Numbered from the stretch's first letter, positions 18,528-27,719 are shown. The stretch is DNA of 57,358 bases from an uncultured Clostridia bacterium (GCA_946498095.1 CAMMMX010000019.1:1-57358); one strand, 5' to 3'. The notes: a model not told the origin generated them from the sequence alone. Translations and numbers: made by a program.

Positions 18528-19031
18528 ATGCTTCACATCCTTGCCTATGATCGCGGAAAGGCGATCGATTACGCGATTGAGTGGGCTCTCAAACGGAATC
18601 CACGCTATCTGGATTTTCATGGAATCGGAGGCGACTGTACCAACTTTGTCTCCCAATGCATCTACGCAGGAAGCGGCATCATGAACTACACGCCGACTTT
18701 CGGATGGTATTACAGCACAGCCAGTAACCGTTCCCCTTCTTGGAGTGGCGTGCAATATTTGTACAATTTTCTCACAGGGAATGACGGACAGGGGCCTTAC
18801 GCAACAGAAGAAGGTCTAGATGCAGCGGAGCCGGGAGACATTATTCAATTGGGAAGGCCAGATGGTACCTATTACCACTCCCTTTTCCTGACCAAAACCG
18901 GACACTTTCCCGACATCAGTAATATATTGGTTGCCACACACTCCGACGACGCTCTCAATCGTCCGTTGTACAGCTATGAAATTCATCGCCTTCGCCTGCT
19001 ACATATACGGGGTGTCCGCAAATATACATAA
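18528..19031 (+). CDS. Amidase_6-domain protein (putative cysteine amidase/peptidase)
   Basis: A 167-aa protein matching the putative amidase domain (Amidase_6). The opening YDRGKAIDYAIEWALKRNP and then GGDCTNFVSQC with the likely catalytic Cys are the family hallmarks. A His in YYHSLFL is the probable second catalytic residue. Longer family members are secreted wall-associated proteins, but this one has no signal peptide. It starts after GGAGGG at a good distance and has its own terminator. Function beyond an NlpC/P60-like hydrolase fold is unknown. Confidence 0.85.
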   Translation: MLHILAYDRGKAIDYAIEWALKRNPRYLDFHGIGGDCTNFVSQCIYAGSGIMNYTPTFGWYYSTASNRSPSWSGVQYLYNFLTGNDGQGPYATEEGLDAAEPGDIIQLGRPDGTYYHSLFLTKTGHFPDISNILVATHSDDALNRPLYSYEIHRLRLLHIRGVRKYT

Positions 19032-19354
19032 ATCTGTTCAATGTTTACTAGAACCCGCCCGAAGCATTCGGACGGGTTCTGTTTTTGACAACTTTCGCCA
19101 TTGTATCCGACTGGAATGCCACTTTGGCTCACCTTTCGCTATACAGAAAAGCAAAAATGTGGTACACTAAAAATAATCCCCTCAAGCACTTAACTTCCGG
19201 GATGAGGATATATGTAATCGCTTTCATGCGTTCATTGCTCTCAAAGGATGGACTTGCGCTGGTTTTACGCCATACATGGCTGCTATTTACAGCAGCGTTT
19301 GTCCGCCATGATTCCCGCTCTTTTGCAATCATACCATGAAAGGATGTATACGAA
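19032..19354. other. Intergenic region
   Basis: Begins with the terminator of the Amidase_6 gene (19050-19086). The remaining ~270 bp show no gene with an RBS. TTGACA at 19084-19089 lacks a matching -10. Confidence 0.5.
19050..19086 (+). terminator. Rho-independent terminator
   Basis: A 13-bp stem with one internal mismatch and loop AGCAT, followed by GTTTTT. Confidence 0.88.
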
Positions 19355-20035
19355 ATGGAGTTTCCGTGTATCCCGAAGCGCATACTAATATTTACCGGCC
19401 ATTACGGCAGTGGCAAGACCACCATATCTGCCGCTGCGGCATTCGCATTAGCAGCATCCGGCAAGGAAGTAACCATCGTCGATCTGGATATTGTAAACCC
19501 TTATTTCCGGACCGCTGACTTTAAAGCGCTGTTTGAAAGCCGCGGGATCCGCTGTATTAGTCCCGTGCATGCAAACAGCAATCTTGAGACGGTCATGCTG
19601 TCTCCTGCTGTTGATGCCGCACTACGTCAGCACAGCGGCTATGTTGTTATCGATGTCGGTGGGGACGATGCGGGCGCCGTGGTCCTAGGGCGTTACACCA
19701 GCCTCATCGCACAGCAACCGTACGATATGTTCTACGTCGTCAACGCCTACCGTTTCTTAACACAGTCCCCTGTACAGGCAGCAGAACTACTGTCGGATAT
19801 CGAAGCGGCATCGCACTTGGACGCCACACATATCGTCGCCAACCCAAATATCGGTGCCAGCACTTCCCCCGATGACGTTGATAACGCCTATTCCTTTGCC
19901 GTAAATACGTCTCGGTGCCTGAGCCTTCCGCTTGCATTTACCTGCGCCGTAAAGGGAATCGCACCGCTGTGCAAGACTCGCCCGATATTTCCGGTTTCCC
20001 GTCTTGTCAAGCCGGTCTGGGAAAGCGAAACATAA
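19355..20035 (+). CDS. P-loop ATPase (MinD/ParA/CobQ-like) leading the oxidoreductase operon
   Basis: A 226-aa nucleotide-binding protein with Walker A GHYGSGKTT (15-23) and a switch/Walker B-like YVVIDVGGDDAGA. The fold appears related to SIMIBI-class ATPases (ParA, MinD, NifH, CobQ/CobB type). It is followed after 39 bp by the ferredoxin-like subunit and then the three core subunits of a 2-oxoacid:ferredoxin oxidoreductase. Its role is unproven; assembly or cofactor maturation of the iron-sulfur enzyme is a plausible inference. It has no CxxC cluster motif of the Mrp/NBP35 type, so it is not an obvious Fe-S carrier. The RBS is GAAAGGATG about 11 bases upstream. Confidence 0.82.
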   Translation: MEFPCIPKRILIFTGHYGSGKTTISAAAAFALAASGKEVTIVDLDIVNPYFRTADFKALFESRGIRCISPVHANSNLETVMLSPAVDAALRQHSGYVVIDVGGDDAGAVVLGRYTSLIAQQPYDMFYVVNAYRFLTQSPVQAAELLSDIEAASHLDATHIVANPNIGASTSPDDVDNAYSFAVNTSRCLSLPLAFTCAVKGIAPLCKTRPIFPVSRLVKPVWESET

Positions 20036-20074
20036 AACATTTTGTTCGATAAGTTTGTAAGGAGGTCGTTTCCA

Positions 20075-20350
20075 TTGATTAGGAAATATAACGTAATGAT
20101 TGACGTAGAAAGGTGTAAAGGCTGCGGTTTATGTGTTTCAGTCTGCCCCAAAAGGGTGATTGAGCTATCCAATGAACATTTGAATACTAAGGGATATCCT
20201 CCCTCCCGCGTCATTCGCCCGGAGGAATGTATCGGCTGTACCATGTGCGCAACCATCTGTCCCGATCTGGTGATTGAAATTGAGGAATGCCTCCTAGAAG
20301 ACGAAAAAACGGACCGTATAGAACAAGACTGCTCGCCAAACAAAGCGTAA
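20075..20350 (+). CDS. 2-oxoacid:ferredoxin oxidoreductase, ferredoxin-like delta subunit
   Basis: A 91-aa protein with two [4Fe-4S] motifs, CKGCGLCVSVCP and CIGCTMCATICP. It passes electrons from the TPP site to free ferredoxin. The best start is TTG 20075, with AAGGAGG nine bases upstream; an internal ATG at 20096 has no RBS. It precedes the alpha subunit by 43 bp in the same operon. Confidence 0.9.
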   Translation: MIRKYNVMIDVERCKGCGLCVSVCPKRVIELSNEHLNTKGYPPSRVIRPEECIGCTMCATICPDLVIEIEECLLEDEKTDRIEQDCSPNKA

Positions 20351-20393
20351 TTGCATAATACGCTACATAGCGAATGAAAGGATGATTCGTGAC

Positions 20394-21470
20394 ATGCCTC
20401 AAAAATTTTTAATGAAGGGAAATGAAGCCATCGCTGAAGCCGCTATCCGTGCAGGCTGCCGCTTTTTCTTTGGATACCCGATTACCCCACAGACCGAGGT
20501 CGCGGCTTATATGGCAAAACGAATGCCCGAAGTGAACGGCGTCTATTTACAGGCGGAAAGCGAAGTGGCAGCAATTAATATGGTGCTTGGAGCCGCAAGC
20601 ACCGGCGCGCGGGTAATGACGTCTTCCTCTTCGCCGGGAATCAGCCTGAAAAGCGAGGGGATCTCCTACATTGCCGCGTCGGATCTTCCCTGTGTTATCA
20701 TCAATGTCCAACGGGCAGGGCCCGGCCTAGGCGGTATTCAGCCCTCCCAAGCGGATTATTTCCAAGCCACACGCGGGCTTGGGCATGGCGACTTTCATCT
20801 GATGGTCTTTGCTCCGGCCGGCGTGCAGGAAATCACGGATCTCGTCGCTCAAGCGTTTGATCTTTCCGATCGATACCGTGTCCCGGCGCTTATCCTGGCG
20901 GACGGTATGATTGGACAGATGATGGAACCCGTCGCTTTCAGTGAACAAAGTCCGCATCCCGCCGAGAAGCCCTGGGCTTTGACAGGCCACCGTAACCAAA
21001 GACGCCCGAATATCATCAATACGCTGCATTTAAGTCCAGACAAACTGGAACAGACAGTCATCGAGCGCTTTGCACGTTATGATTCCATTTGTGCGAACGA
21101 GACGTTATGTGAGCAGATGTTAACGGACGACGCCGACGTCGTGGTCGTCGCGTATGGCGCAGCATCGCGTATCGCTAAGGCGGCCGTACGGGCGGCACGG
21201 GAAAAAGGGATCCGTGCAGGGCTGTTCCGCCCCATCACACTATGGCCCTACCCCTCTGCCGCCTTGGCAGCTTTATGCGAAACCACAAAGGCTTTCCTAT
21301 GCGTTGAGATGAGCATGGGGCAAATGGTAGAGGACGTACGGCTGGCCGTCAACGGACGGCGTCCTGTCGAATTCTATGGCCGGACCGGTGGCAACGTTCC
21401 ACATCCTAATGACATCCTTCAAGCGATTGAGTCCGCCGCTCAAATGGCCCCTCAAAACGAAAGGAGATGA
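20394..21470 (+). CDS. vorB: 2-oxoacid:ferredoxin oxidoreductase alpha subunit, VorB type
   Basis: A 358-aa alpha subunit with the characteristic KGNEAIAEAAIRAGCRFFFG and YPITPQTEVAAYMAKRMP, followed by the QAESEVAAINM and SSSSPGISLKSEGISYIA segments. Clostridial proteins of this type are usually named VorB (3-methyl-2-oxobutanoate:ferredoxin oxidoreductase), but 2-oxoglutarate is also possible. With the beta, gamma and delta subunits it would convert a 2-oxoacid plus CoA to acyl-CoA, CO2 and reduced ferredoxin in the cytoplasm. ATG 20394 fits the GAAAGGA site better than ATG 20382, which lies almost on top of it. Confidence 0.92.
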   Translation: MPQKFLMKGNEAIAEAAIRAGCRFFFGYPITPQTEVAAYMAKRMPEVNGVYLQAESEVAAINMVLGAASTGARVMTSSSSPGISLKSEGISYIAASDLPCVIINVQRAGPGLGGIQPSQADYFQATRGLGHGDFHLMVFAPAGVQEITDLVAQAFDLSDRYRVPALILADGMIGQMMEPVAFSEQSPHPAEKPWALTGHRNQRRPNIINTLHLSPDKLEQTVIERFARYDSICANETLCEQMLTDDADVVVVAYGAASRIAKAAVRAAREKGIRAGLFRPITLWPYPSAALAALCETTKAFLCVEMSMGQMVEDVRLAVNGRRPVEFYGRTGGNVPHPNDILQAIESAAQMAPQNERR

Positions 21471-21476
21471 ACCCGT

Positions 21477-22226
21477 ATGCCTGAATTCCATCGAACGAAT
21501 GGTTTGACTGAGGTTGCTACCCATTATTGCCCTGGCTGCACCCATGGCGTAATTCACCGCCTAATTGGAGAGGTGCTCACCGAACTGGATGTCCTAAGCA
21601 ATACGATTGGAGTCGTACCGGTCGGCTGTGCCGTCATGGCATACGACTACTTTAACTGCGACTGTGTCCAAGCGCCTCACGGCCGGGCTCCTGCCGTTGC
21701 GACCGGCGTCAAACGAGCGTTGCCGGACGCCACCGTCTTTACCTATCAGGGGGACGGCGATCTCGCTGCTATCGGAACGGCCGAAACCGTCCATGCGGCA
21801 ACGCGCGGGGAGAATATCACCGTTATTTTTGTCAACAACGCAATTTACGGTATGACGGGCGGGCAAATGGCGCCGACAACGCTGCCCGGACAGGTCACAC
21901 AGACAACGCCAGAAGGACGTGATGTCCACAGAGCGGGCTTTCCCGTTCGGATGAGCGAAATGCTCGCCACACTAGACGGCGCAGCCTATATAGAACGCGT
22001 CTCAATGGATAGTGTCCCACATATCCGTACAGCGAAAAAAGCCATCCGGAAGGCTTTTGAAACACAGCTCGCCGGCAAAGGCTTTTCTATGGTAGAAGTG
22101 CTGTCCACCTGCCCGACCAACTGGGGGATGTCCCCTGTCGATGCACTGGAATGGGTCAAGGAAAAGATGATCCCTTATTATCCGCTTGGCGTTTACAAGG
22201 ATCGAACAAAGGAGGGGGTATTCTGA
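21477..22226 (+). CDS. 2-oxoacid:ferredoxin oxidoreductase beta subunit (TPP-binding)
   Basis: A 249-aa TPP-binding subunit. CPGCTHGVIHRL supplies the conserved N-terminal Cys pair, and GDGDLAAIGTAETVHAA followed by NNAIYGMTGGQMAPTT is the TPP/Mg-binding and active-site region. The gene starts 6 bp after the alpha subunit and its stop overlaps the next start (TGATG). It is essential to the four-subunit enzyme. Confidence 0.94.
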   Translation: MPEFHRTNGLTEVATHYCPGCTHGVIHRLIGEVLTELDVLSNTIGVVPVGCAVMAYDYFNCDCVQAPHGRAPAVATGVKRALPDATVFTYQGDGDLAAIGTAETVHAATRGENITVIFVNNAIYGMTGGQMAPTTLPGQVTQTTPEGRDVHRAGFPVRMSEMLATLDGAAYIERVSMDSVPHIRTAKKAIRKAFETQLAGKGFSMVEVLSTCPTNWGMSPVDALEWVKEKMIPYYPLGVYKDRTKEGVF

Positions 22227-22792
22227 TGGATTATCAAATTCTCATCGCCGGGTTCGGCGGACAGGGTATCCTGTTTACTGGCAAAATCCTGGCTAAGGCA
22301 GGACTGACACAGGGCAAAAATGTTTCCTGGTTGCCCTCCTACGGACCTGAAATGCGTGGCGGTACGGCAAACTGCTCGGTATGCGTTAGTGACAGCGAAA
22401 TTTCTAATCCTATGGTGCTCCAGCCCAATATCCTGATTGTGATGAACCAGCCGTCCTGGAGCAAATTCATCTGTGCGGCGCAACCGGGTGCGGACGTCTT
22501 TTGGGATAGTACGCTGATAGCGCCCGAGGGGACCCGTACCGATGTGTCGCTCCATCCTATCCCGGCCACGGGGATTGCGAGGCAAAACGGCGTCGAACGC
22601 TTGGGCAATGTCGTCATGCTGGGATATCTCCTTCACCAAATTCCTATTTTGGAGAAAGACGCTTTCTTTTCGCTTTTGACCGATAGTATTTCCGAAACCA
22701 AACGCCATCTGGTACAAGCAAACCGTACCGCTTTTGAAGCGGGTTATGCGTATTCGCCGCACGAAGGGCAAAAAAGCAGACACGACGCGTGA
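22226..22792 (+). CDS. 2-oxoacid:ferredoxin oxidoreductase gamma subunit
   Basis: A 188-aa subunit starting DYQILIAGFGGQGILFTGK, the family signature, and including SYGPEMRGGTANCSV. Its ATG shares one base with the TGA of the beta gene, indicating translational coupling. An upstream in-frame extension lies inside the beta gene and is not the start. It completes the operon order ATPase-delta-alpha-beta-gamma. Confidence 0.93.
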   Translation: MDYQILIAGFGGQGILFTGKILAKAGLTQGKNVSWLPSYGPEMRGGTANCSVCVSDSEISNPMVLQPNILIVMNQPSWSKFICAAQPGADVFWDSTLIAPEGTRTDVSLHPIPATGIARQNGVERLGNVVMLGYLLHQIPILEKDAFFSLLTDSISETKRHLVQANRTAFEAGYAYSPHEGQKSRHDA

Positions 22793-22846
22793 ATATGCGT
22801 GGAATCACAAAGCCTGTAAAGTTTTGTAAGCAGGAGCATAGGCAAC

Positions 22847-22874
22847 TTGTGTTTTCCTCGCATGGTGATATAAT
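22847..22874 (+). promoter_or_regulatory. Promoter of the flavodoxin-fold reductase gene
   Basis: TTGTGT (22847-22852), a 16-bp spacer and perfect TATAAT (22869-22874), 25 bp before the ATG. Confidence 0.65.
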
Positions 22875-22899
22875 AGAGACAGGAAAGGAAGGATCTGCT

Positions 22900-23526
22900 A
22901 TGAAAGCATTGCTTGTCAATGGAAGTCCGCGAGCAAAAGGCTGTACCTACACTGCTCTAGCAGAACTGAAAAAAACATTGGAACTAGAAGGTATCGAAGC
23001 TGAAATTATCCATGTAGGAAATCAGGACATACGTGGATGCATCGCCTGTCGGAAATGCCACAGTACAGGAAGCGGCAAATGCGTCTTCGACGATATGGTA
23101 AACGAAGTAGCGCCGAAGCTGGCGGAAGCAGATGCGTTCGTGATTGGGTCCCCTGTATACTTCGCCTCTCCTGCTGGCGGCGCAATCGCCTTTATGGATC
23201 GGCTGTTTTTCAGCACAATCCATATCGACAAAACGATGAAAGTCGGAGCAGCAGTCGTTTCCTGCCGGCGCGGCGGCAATACGGCTACTTTTGATATGCT
23301 GAATAAATATTTTACCATCAGCGGAATGCCTATCGCTAGCAGCCAATATTGGAACATGGTTTACGGCAGCTCACCGGAGGAAGTGTTGGAAGACAAAGAA
23401 GGCCTTCAAACGATGCGTACCCTTGGCCGAAATATGGCGTTTCTAATGAAAAGCATTCAGATAGGAAAAGAAAAGATCGGTCTGCCGGAAAAAGAATCGA
23501 GTATTTTTACAAACTTTCATCGTTAA
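22900..23526 (+). CDS. NAD(P)H-dependent FMN reductase family protein (flavodoxin fold)
   Basis: A 208-aa flavodoxin-like protein. The start MKALLVNGSPRAKGCTYTAL is the FMN phosphate-binding signature of the NADPH-dependent FMN/quinone reductase family, and IRGCIACRKCH is the Cys-rich loop typical of the iron-sulfur flavoprotein/ISF-related branch. GSPVYFASPAGG contacts flavin. AGGAAAGGAAGGAT precedes ATG 22900; the in-frame extension to 22789 covers the promoter and should be ignored. Probable cytosolic electron transfer or quinone/metal reduction; the substrate is unknown. Confidence 0.9.
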   Translation: MKALLVNGSPRAKGCTYTALAELKKTLELEGIEAEIIHVGNQDIRGCIACRKCHSTGSGKCVFDDMVNEVAPKLAEADAFVIGSPVYFASPAGGAIAFMDRLFFSTIHIDKTMKVGAAVVSCRRGGNTATFDMLNKYFTISGMPIASSQYWNMVYGSSPEEVLEDKEGLQTMRTLGRNMAFLMKSIQIGKEKIGLPEKESSIFTNFHR

Positions 23527-23547
23527 AGGAGGATAATGGCCCTCCTT
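23525..23547 (+). terminator. Weak terminator-like hairpin after the flavodoxin-fold gene
   Basis: A 7-bp AAGGAGG/CCTCCTT stem begins at the stop codon, with a short AT-rich tail and no real U-tract. It also resembles an RBS-like GGAGG. Confidence 0.35.
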
Positions 23548-23871
23548 ATTCCACCCTATCTTGCTGACTGTCGTCAACTGAACGCTGTCTATATGTCATT
23601 CCGCCATTGATCTTCGGATGGACAGCTGCCCTTGAAAAATCAAACCGGTTATCGAAACGGCATCGTATCATTGCAATAAAAGCAACCTGAACGTGTCTAG
23701 ATGCTACAAAATCGGTTCAACATTCTCCGCGATGGGCGCCTGCACAGAATTGTATCTTATACTAATTTCCGGGAACAAAAAACGAGGACCTCTTCTATAG
23801 CCACCTCCTCTCGGATAAAACTGCACTTTCCGCTATTTGAGCGACGCAAAATGAAATAGAAAGGAAAATCG
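23548..23871. other. Non-coding interval
   Basis: About 320 bp without a supported gene. A C/T-rich patch near 23785-23815 forms a loose imperfect hairpin. No good promoter pair was recognised although the downstream gene must have one. Confidence 0.4.
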
Positions 23872-24432
23872 ATGATGAGGAAAAATTTTGGAGCAAAAAC
23901 TTGGATGTACCCTCTGCCCGTCCTAATTGTGGGCAGCTATGATGAAAGCGGGAGGGCGAATGCCATGAACGCCGCATGGGGCGGTATTTACGATACCAAC
24001 CATGTGGTTCTCTGTTTGAGCGAAGGACATCAGACAACCCAGAATATTAAAGCAAGAAAAGCATTTACCATCAGCTTCGCAGACGCAGCTCATGTGGCAG
24101 CCTGCGACTATGTAGGTATTGTTTCCGCTCATCAGACGGACGATAAAATGGAAAAGGCCGGTTTTACCACCGAAAAAAGCACTTTTGTAGATGCACCAGT
24201 AATCTGCGAGCTTCCTATGACGCTGGAGTGCCGTCTCGTCAAAATCAATGAGGATGGCAATATCATTGGAGAAATTGTCAATGTTAGCGCAGAAGAAAGC
24301 ATTCTCGGTGAGGATGGGCTGATAGACGCCGGAAAGTTGCAGGCTATCACTTTTGATCCTGTCCATAACAATTATTTGGTGCTTGGTGAAAAGGTAGGAA
24401 ATGCCTTTCAGGATGGAAATGCTTTGAAATAA
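23872..24432 (+). CDS. Flavin reductase-like protein (FMN-binding split barrel)
   Basis: A 186-aa protein of the flavin reductase/DIM6-NTAB family. The segments YPLPVLIVGSYDESGRANAM and NAAWGGIYD are characteristic of the FMN-binding split barrel, followed by the family DYVGIVS region. Small proteins of this type bind FMN and reduce flavin or act as electron carriers. The start is ATG 23872 or 23875, with AGAAAGGAAAA upstream. It is monocistronic with a strong terminator. The partner is unknown. Confidence 0.88.
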   Translation: MMRKNFGAKTWMYPLPVLIVGSYDESGRANAMNAAWGGIYDTNHVVLCLSEGHQTTQNIKARKAFTISFADAAHVAACDYVGIVSAHQTDDKMEKAGFTTEKSTFVDAPVICELPMTLECRLVKINEDGNIIGEIVNVSAEESILGEDGLIDAGKLQAITFDPVHNNYLVLGEKVGNAFQDGNALK

Positions 24433-24442
24433 TCATGTGCTG

Positions 24443-24472
24443 AAAAGGCCGGGACTTTGTCCCGGCCTTTTC
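24443..24472 (+). terminator. Rho-independent terminator
   Basis: A 12-bp stem (24443-24454 with 24460-24471), loop CTTTG, with TTTTCTT at the 3' side. Confidence 0.85.
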
Positions 24473-24480
24473 TTGATTCA

Positions 24481-24880
24481 AGCTTCAGCTACATTCAACT
24501 GTCCATTCCACTACCCACGGGATGGAAACCAATAGCGTCTCGAACCATTCGTACTACAACAAGGATGCTCATATCACAAACTACTTTATCGTACCTAAAC
24601 AGTTACGCATTTGCCAATAGGCGGTTTACCGAATCTAGACGTCTTTTCATCTGTATATACTTGATTTGAATCTAGGAATCCTTTCCGCCTGCATATCGTC
24701 CTGACTTCGGTATGAATGACATTTTTATGGGAAAATTCTCCTAATCCATGAGTATTTATTTATCTTTTAACATTTAATCCCCTAGAATACAAGTATGAGT
24801 ATTGACAATATACCCAAAATATGATAAATTTGTTTCATCAGTATTTTTCTGGAAAAGTTATGTAGAAAGGTGAAGATGAA
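24481..24880. other. AT-rich non-coding interval
   Basis: About 400 bp with no supported gene. Only the promoter for the downstream membrane protein (24802-24830) is seen at its right end. Confidence 0.5.
24802..24830 (+). promoter_or_regulatory. Promoter of the type I membrane protein gene
   Basis: Consensus TTGACA (24802-24807), a 17-bp spacer and TAAATT (24825-24830). About 45 nt of leader precede the TTG start. Confidence 0.6.
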
Positions 24881-25690
24881 TTGATTCGGAAATATAAAAT
24901 CGTATGTTTTTTTCTTTCCCTGATACTGATGATTTCTCCCTGTCTGGCGGCACAAACGCAGAAAAATACTTTCTCGTTTCCTGAGCTATCTATGGATGTC
25001 AGTATTCGAAATTCAACCGGTTACTACATCACGCGGGATGTCAAAACAACTGACCCGGTATTCGATGATATTGACACACAACCTCAAACGATTAAGGACT
25101 ATTATCTGAACAACAACATCTATCTGGGTGCCTTTTTCCCAAATGAGAAATATGATATCACTCTTTCCTATATAAACAACAGTTCCTCCCGTCGTATTCA
25201 CAACCTGCTGACATACTCGGAAGAGGAATTGGAGTCCTTGGCTGTCAAAATGATGAATACCAGTCCTCCGGAGCTAGTTCCTGATGGAATGCAATTCAAA
25301 AGTTATAAAAAATACGGTCATTCACAGACGGTTATGCTTAAATTTACCGGTACATCCACAGTGGATGGGAACACCTACCCCGTGATCCAGATATTCTCTA
25401 TTGTAAATGGAAACATCGTTTATTATACGCTCCGTTGCTATCAAGGAAATATTACGGAAGCTATGGAACTGAATCTCAACCAATTTGCGGACGGTACCTT
25501 CTACACAGAAATTATGCCCAAACCTGTCATCCCATGGACAATCGCCGCTCTCGTTGCTGCCGGTATCATGATTGTGGGCGCGCTGGCCGCCATCTGCTTC
25601 TATCTATGGAAAAAACACCGTCCTGTAGCATCCGATACGGAATCCGACACAAACGATTCTGAGCACCAGCAGGATCTTACCCGGCTTTGA
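24881..25690 (+). CDS. Secreted-domain type I membrane protein of unknown function
   Basis: A 269-aa protein that I do not recognise. It has a signal peptide (about 1-24, ending PCLAAQ), an extracytoplasmic domain of about 190 residues rich in Tyr/Asn/Thr and beta-prone, one membrane segment (about 219-243) and a short cytoplasmic tail that is basic (KKHR) then acidic (SDTESDTNDSE). The start is TTG 24881; the nearby ATG at 24875 is out of frame and stops at once. AGAAAGG lies about 10 bases upstream. It is monocistronic with promoter and terminator. Possibly a surface sensor or adhesin, but no motif supports that. Confidence 0.8.
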   Translation: MIRKYKIVCFFLSLILMISPCLAAQTQKNTFSFPELSMDVSIRNSTGYYITRDVKTTDPVFDDIDTQPQTIKDYYLNNNIYLGAFFPNEKYDITLSYINNSSSRRIHNLLTYSEEELESLAVKMMNTSPPELVPDGMQFKSYKKYGHSQTVMLKFTGTSTVDGNTYPVIQIFSIVNGNIVYYTLRCYQGNITEAMELNLNQFADGTFYTEIMPKPVIPWTIAALVAAGIMIVGALAAICFYLWKKHRPVASDTESDTNDSEHQQDLTRL

Positions 25691-25719
25691 CCAAAACAGC
25701 AGGACGTTACGTCCTAATA

Positions 25720-25749
25720 GCCGATACGATACCCGTATCGGCGTTTTTT
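25720..25749 (+). terminator. Rho-independent terminator
   Basis: A 9-bp stem (25720-25728 with 25734-25742) followed by GTTTTTT. Confidence 0.9.
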
Positions 25750-25768
25750 ATGAACTCCCTTTTCGGTA

Positions 25769-25797
25769 TTGAAAATAGAATCACATCATGTTATGAT
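25769..25797 (+). promoter_or_regulatory. Promoter of the oxidoreductase/ThuA operon
   Basis: TTGAAA (25769-25774), a 17-bp spacer and TATGAT (25792-25797), 61 bp before the ATG. Confidence 0.65.
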
Positions 25798-25857
25798 AAA
25801 TGAAGAGCTTGGGCATGAAGTCAGAGAGAGAATTCATGTAAATCAGGAGGGCTTTTT

Positions 25858-26955
25858 ATGAGGGCTGTGAAAATTGGCGTTATTGGCTTAGGCGCAATCA
25901 GCTGTGGTTCCCATCTGCCCGGGATTCTCGGGTGTCAAGATGCTGTTTTATCTGCTGTATGCGACATCGATGCCGATGTTTTAAAGCGTGTCGGCGACCA
26001 ATACCAGATCGACGACACACACCGTTTCACTGACTATCGTCAGTTGATTGCCAGTCCCGACGTCGACGCCATTGAAATCTGTACGCCAAACGACTGCCAC
26101 TTTCCAATGGCAATGGACGCTGTATCCGCCGGGAAACCGTTTTCGTTGGAAAAACCGGTTACTTTGACAGCAGACCAGGCCTACCAGCTAGAACAAGCCA
26201 CACGTGCGAGTAATATCAAAAACATGGTATGCTTTTCTTATCGTTTTAAAGCTGCCACCCGTTATTTGCGGCACCTGGTTCAAACAGGGGCTTTGGGGGA
26301 AGTTTTTCATGTCAATTTGCGCTACTACCAGTCCTGGGGAATGCCAGAAGCTGACTGTCCTCTCGTTTGGCGTTTTATAAAAAAGCGTACGGGTTCCGGC
26401 GCACTAGGAGATCTTGGAAGTCACGCCTTGGATTTGGTTCGCTTCGTCACCCGACAAGAGTATCGAAGCGTAGCTGCTCACCTGGGTAACCGTGTCCCTC
26501 TCCGAAAGCTGGAAGACGGAAGCGGTACAGGGCAGTCCGATGTCGACGACTACTGTGACTGTTTGGCTCAACTTGACGGCGGTGCCAGTGCTTCTATTCA
26601 GGTCACTCGTCTTGCGTACGGTCGGGTGAACTACCAGCAAATGGAGATTTACGGTAGTAAGGCTTCTGCCGTATACACGCTGGATGAAATTCCGAATCTG
26701 GACGAGCTGCAGATCTGTACGGGACAACCAATCCTTTCCGCGCGCGATTTTGTGAAGGCGGATATCCCATCTTCCTTCCAGGCAAACCAGACGCAGGCTT
26801 TCCTGGATATACTCAACGGATGCGAAGACGGGCTTTCCGCAACGATTTCCGACGGCCGTATCAACCAACAGATCATGGACGCTGTGTTGGAAGCAGGCGA
26901 AAAACAAACGTGGATTCCCCTTGTAGGGAACGATATACAGGAGGTATGTTTATGA
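25858..26955 (+). CDS. Gfo/Idh/MocA family oxidoreductase
   Basis: A 365-aa NAD(P)-dependent sugar dehydrogenase-type protein. The Rossmann motif is [17 protein letters not shown] (about 6-22). The conserved EKP triad of the family follows (FSLEKPVTL), with the catalytic Lys, and [14 protein letters not shown] supplies the active-site Asp/His. It overlaps the ThuA-like gene by ATGA, so the two are translationally coupled. This pairing matches ThuA/ThuB-type modules that oxidise or interconvert 3-keto-glycosides. It is cytosolic; the substrate is probably a glycoside or inositol-like sugar. Confidence 0.92.
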   Translation: MRAVKIGVIGLGAISCGSHLPGILGCQDAVLSAVCDIDADVLKRVGDQYQIDDTHRFTDYRQLIASPDVDAIEICTPNDCHFPMAMDAVSAGKPFSLEKPVTLTADQAYQLEQATRASNIKNMVCFSYRFKAATRYLRHLVQTGALGEVFHVNLRYYQSWGMPEADCPLVWRFIKKRTGSGALGDLGSHALDLVRFVTRQEYRSVAAHLGNRVPLRKLEDGSGTGQSDVDDYCDCLAQLDGGASASIQVTRLAYGRVNYQQMEIYGSKASAVYTLDEIPNLDELQICTGQPILSARDFVKADIPSSFQANQTQAFLDILNGCEDGLSATISDGRINQQIMDAVLEAGEKQTWIPLVGNDIQEVCL

Positions 26956-27719
26956 GTACAATTCGAGTAACGGTATGGAACGAGTATCTGCATGAAATAC
27001 AGTTTGATCAGGTAGCCAAAATCTATCCAAATGGCATCCATAACTGTATTGGAGATTTTCTGAAGGAAGCAGGAATGGACGTCAAAACTGCTACGTTGCG
27101 GATGCCGGAGCACGGCTTGACAGAAGCGGTGCTTCAGGATACAGACGTGCTCATTTGGTGGGGGCACATGGCTCATCATGAGGTCGCGGACGATATTGTC
27201 CAGCGTGTTTACCAGCGCGTACTGGACGGCATGGGCTTGATTGTCCTTCATTCCGGACATGCTTCCAAAATTTTTAGCAAATTAATGGGGACTAACTCCG
27301 GCAATCTCAAATGGCGTGAGGATGGTGAAAAGGAAATCCTCTGGGCGGTTGATCCAGGACATCCAATCTGTGAAGGCTTGGATGAGAAAATTATCATTGA
27401 GCATGAGGAAATGTATGGCGAGCATTTTGATATTCCCCAGCCGGACGAACAGGTGTTCATTAGCTGGTTTGCAGGCGGCGAGGTATTTCGAAGTGGCTGC
27501 TGCTGGCATCGCGGCAAAGGCCGTATCTTCTATTTCCGCCCCGGACACGAGGTCTTCCCCATTTATCACATGCCGCAAATCCAAAAGATTATCATAAACG
27601 CGGTTAAATGGGCTTGTCCCCGGAAATCTCCTGATGTCACATACGGGAACACGCAGCCTATCGTCAGCGTCGACTCCAAGGTAGAAGGGGTTACCGGTAA
27701 TCCTGGTCTGCAAGAATAA
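26952..27719 (+). CDS. ThuA-like domain protein
   Basis: A 255-aa protein of the trehalose-utilisation ThuA family (class I glutamine amidotransferase-like fold). The family is visible in [29 protein letters not shown], the [14 protein letters not shown] segment and [13 protein letters not shown]. Relatives assist 3-keto-sugar metabolism together with Gfo/Idh/MocA enzymes. ATG 26952 overlaps the previous stop as ATGA; the longer in-frame ORF from 26820 lies within the oxidoreductase gene and is not used. The last ~25 residues are low in conserved features. Confidence 0.9.
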   Translation: MSTIRVTVWNEYLHEIQFDQVAKIYPNGIHNCIGDFLKEAGMDVKTATLRMPEHGLTEAVLQDTDVLIWWGHMAHHEVADDIVQRVYQRVLDGMGLIVLHSGHASKIFSKLMGTNSGNLKWREDGEKEILWAVDPGHPICEGLDEKIIIEHEEMYGEHFDIPQPDEQVFISWFAGGEVFRSGCCWHRGKGRIFYFRPGHEVFPIYHMPQIQKIIINAVKWACPRKSPDVTYGNTQPIVSVDSKVEGVTGNPGLQE

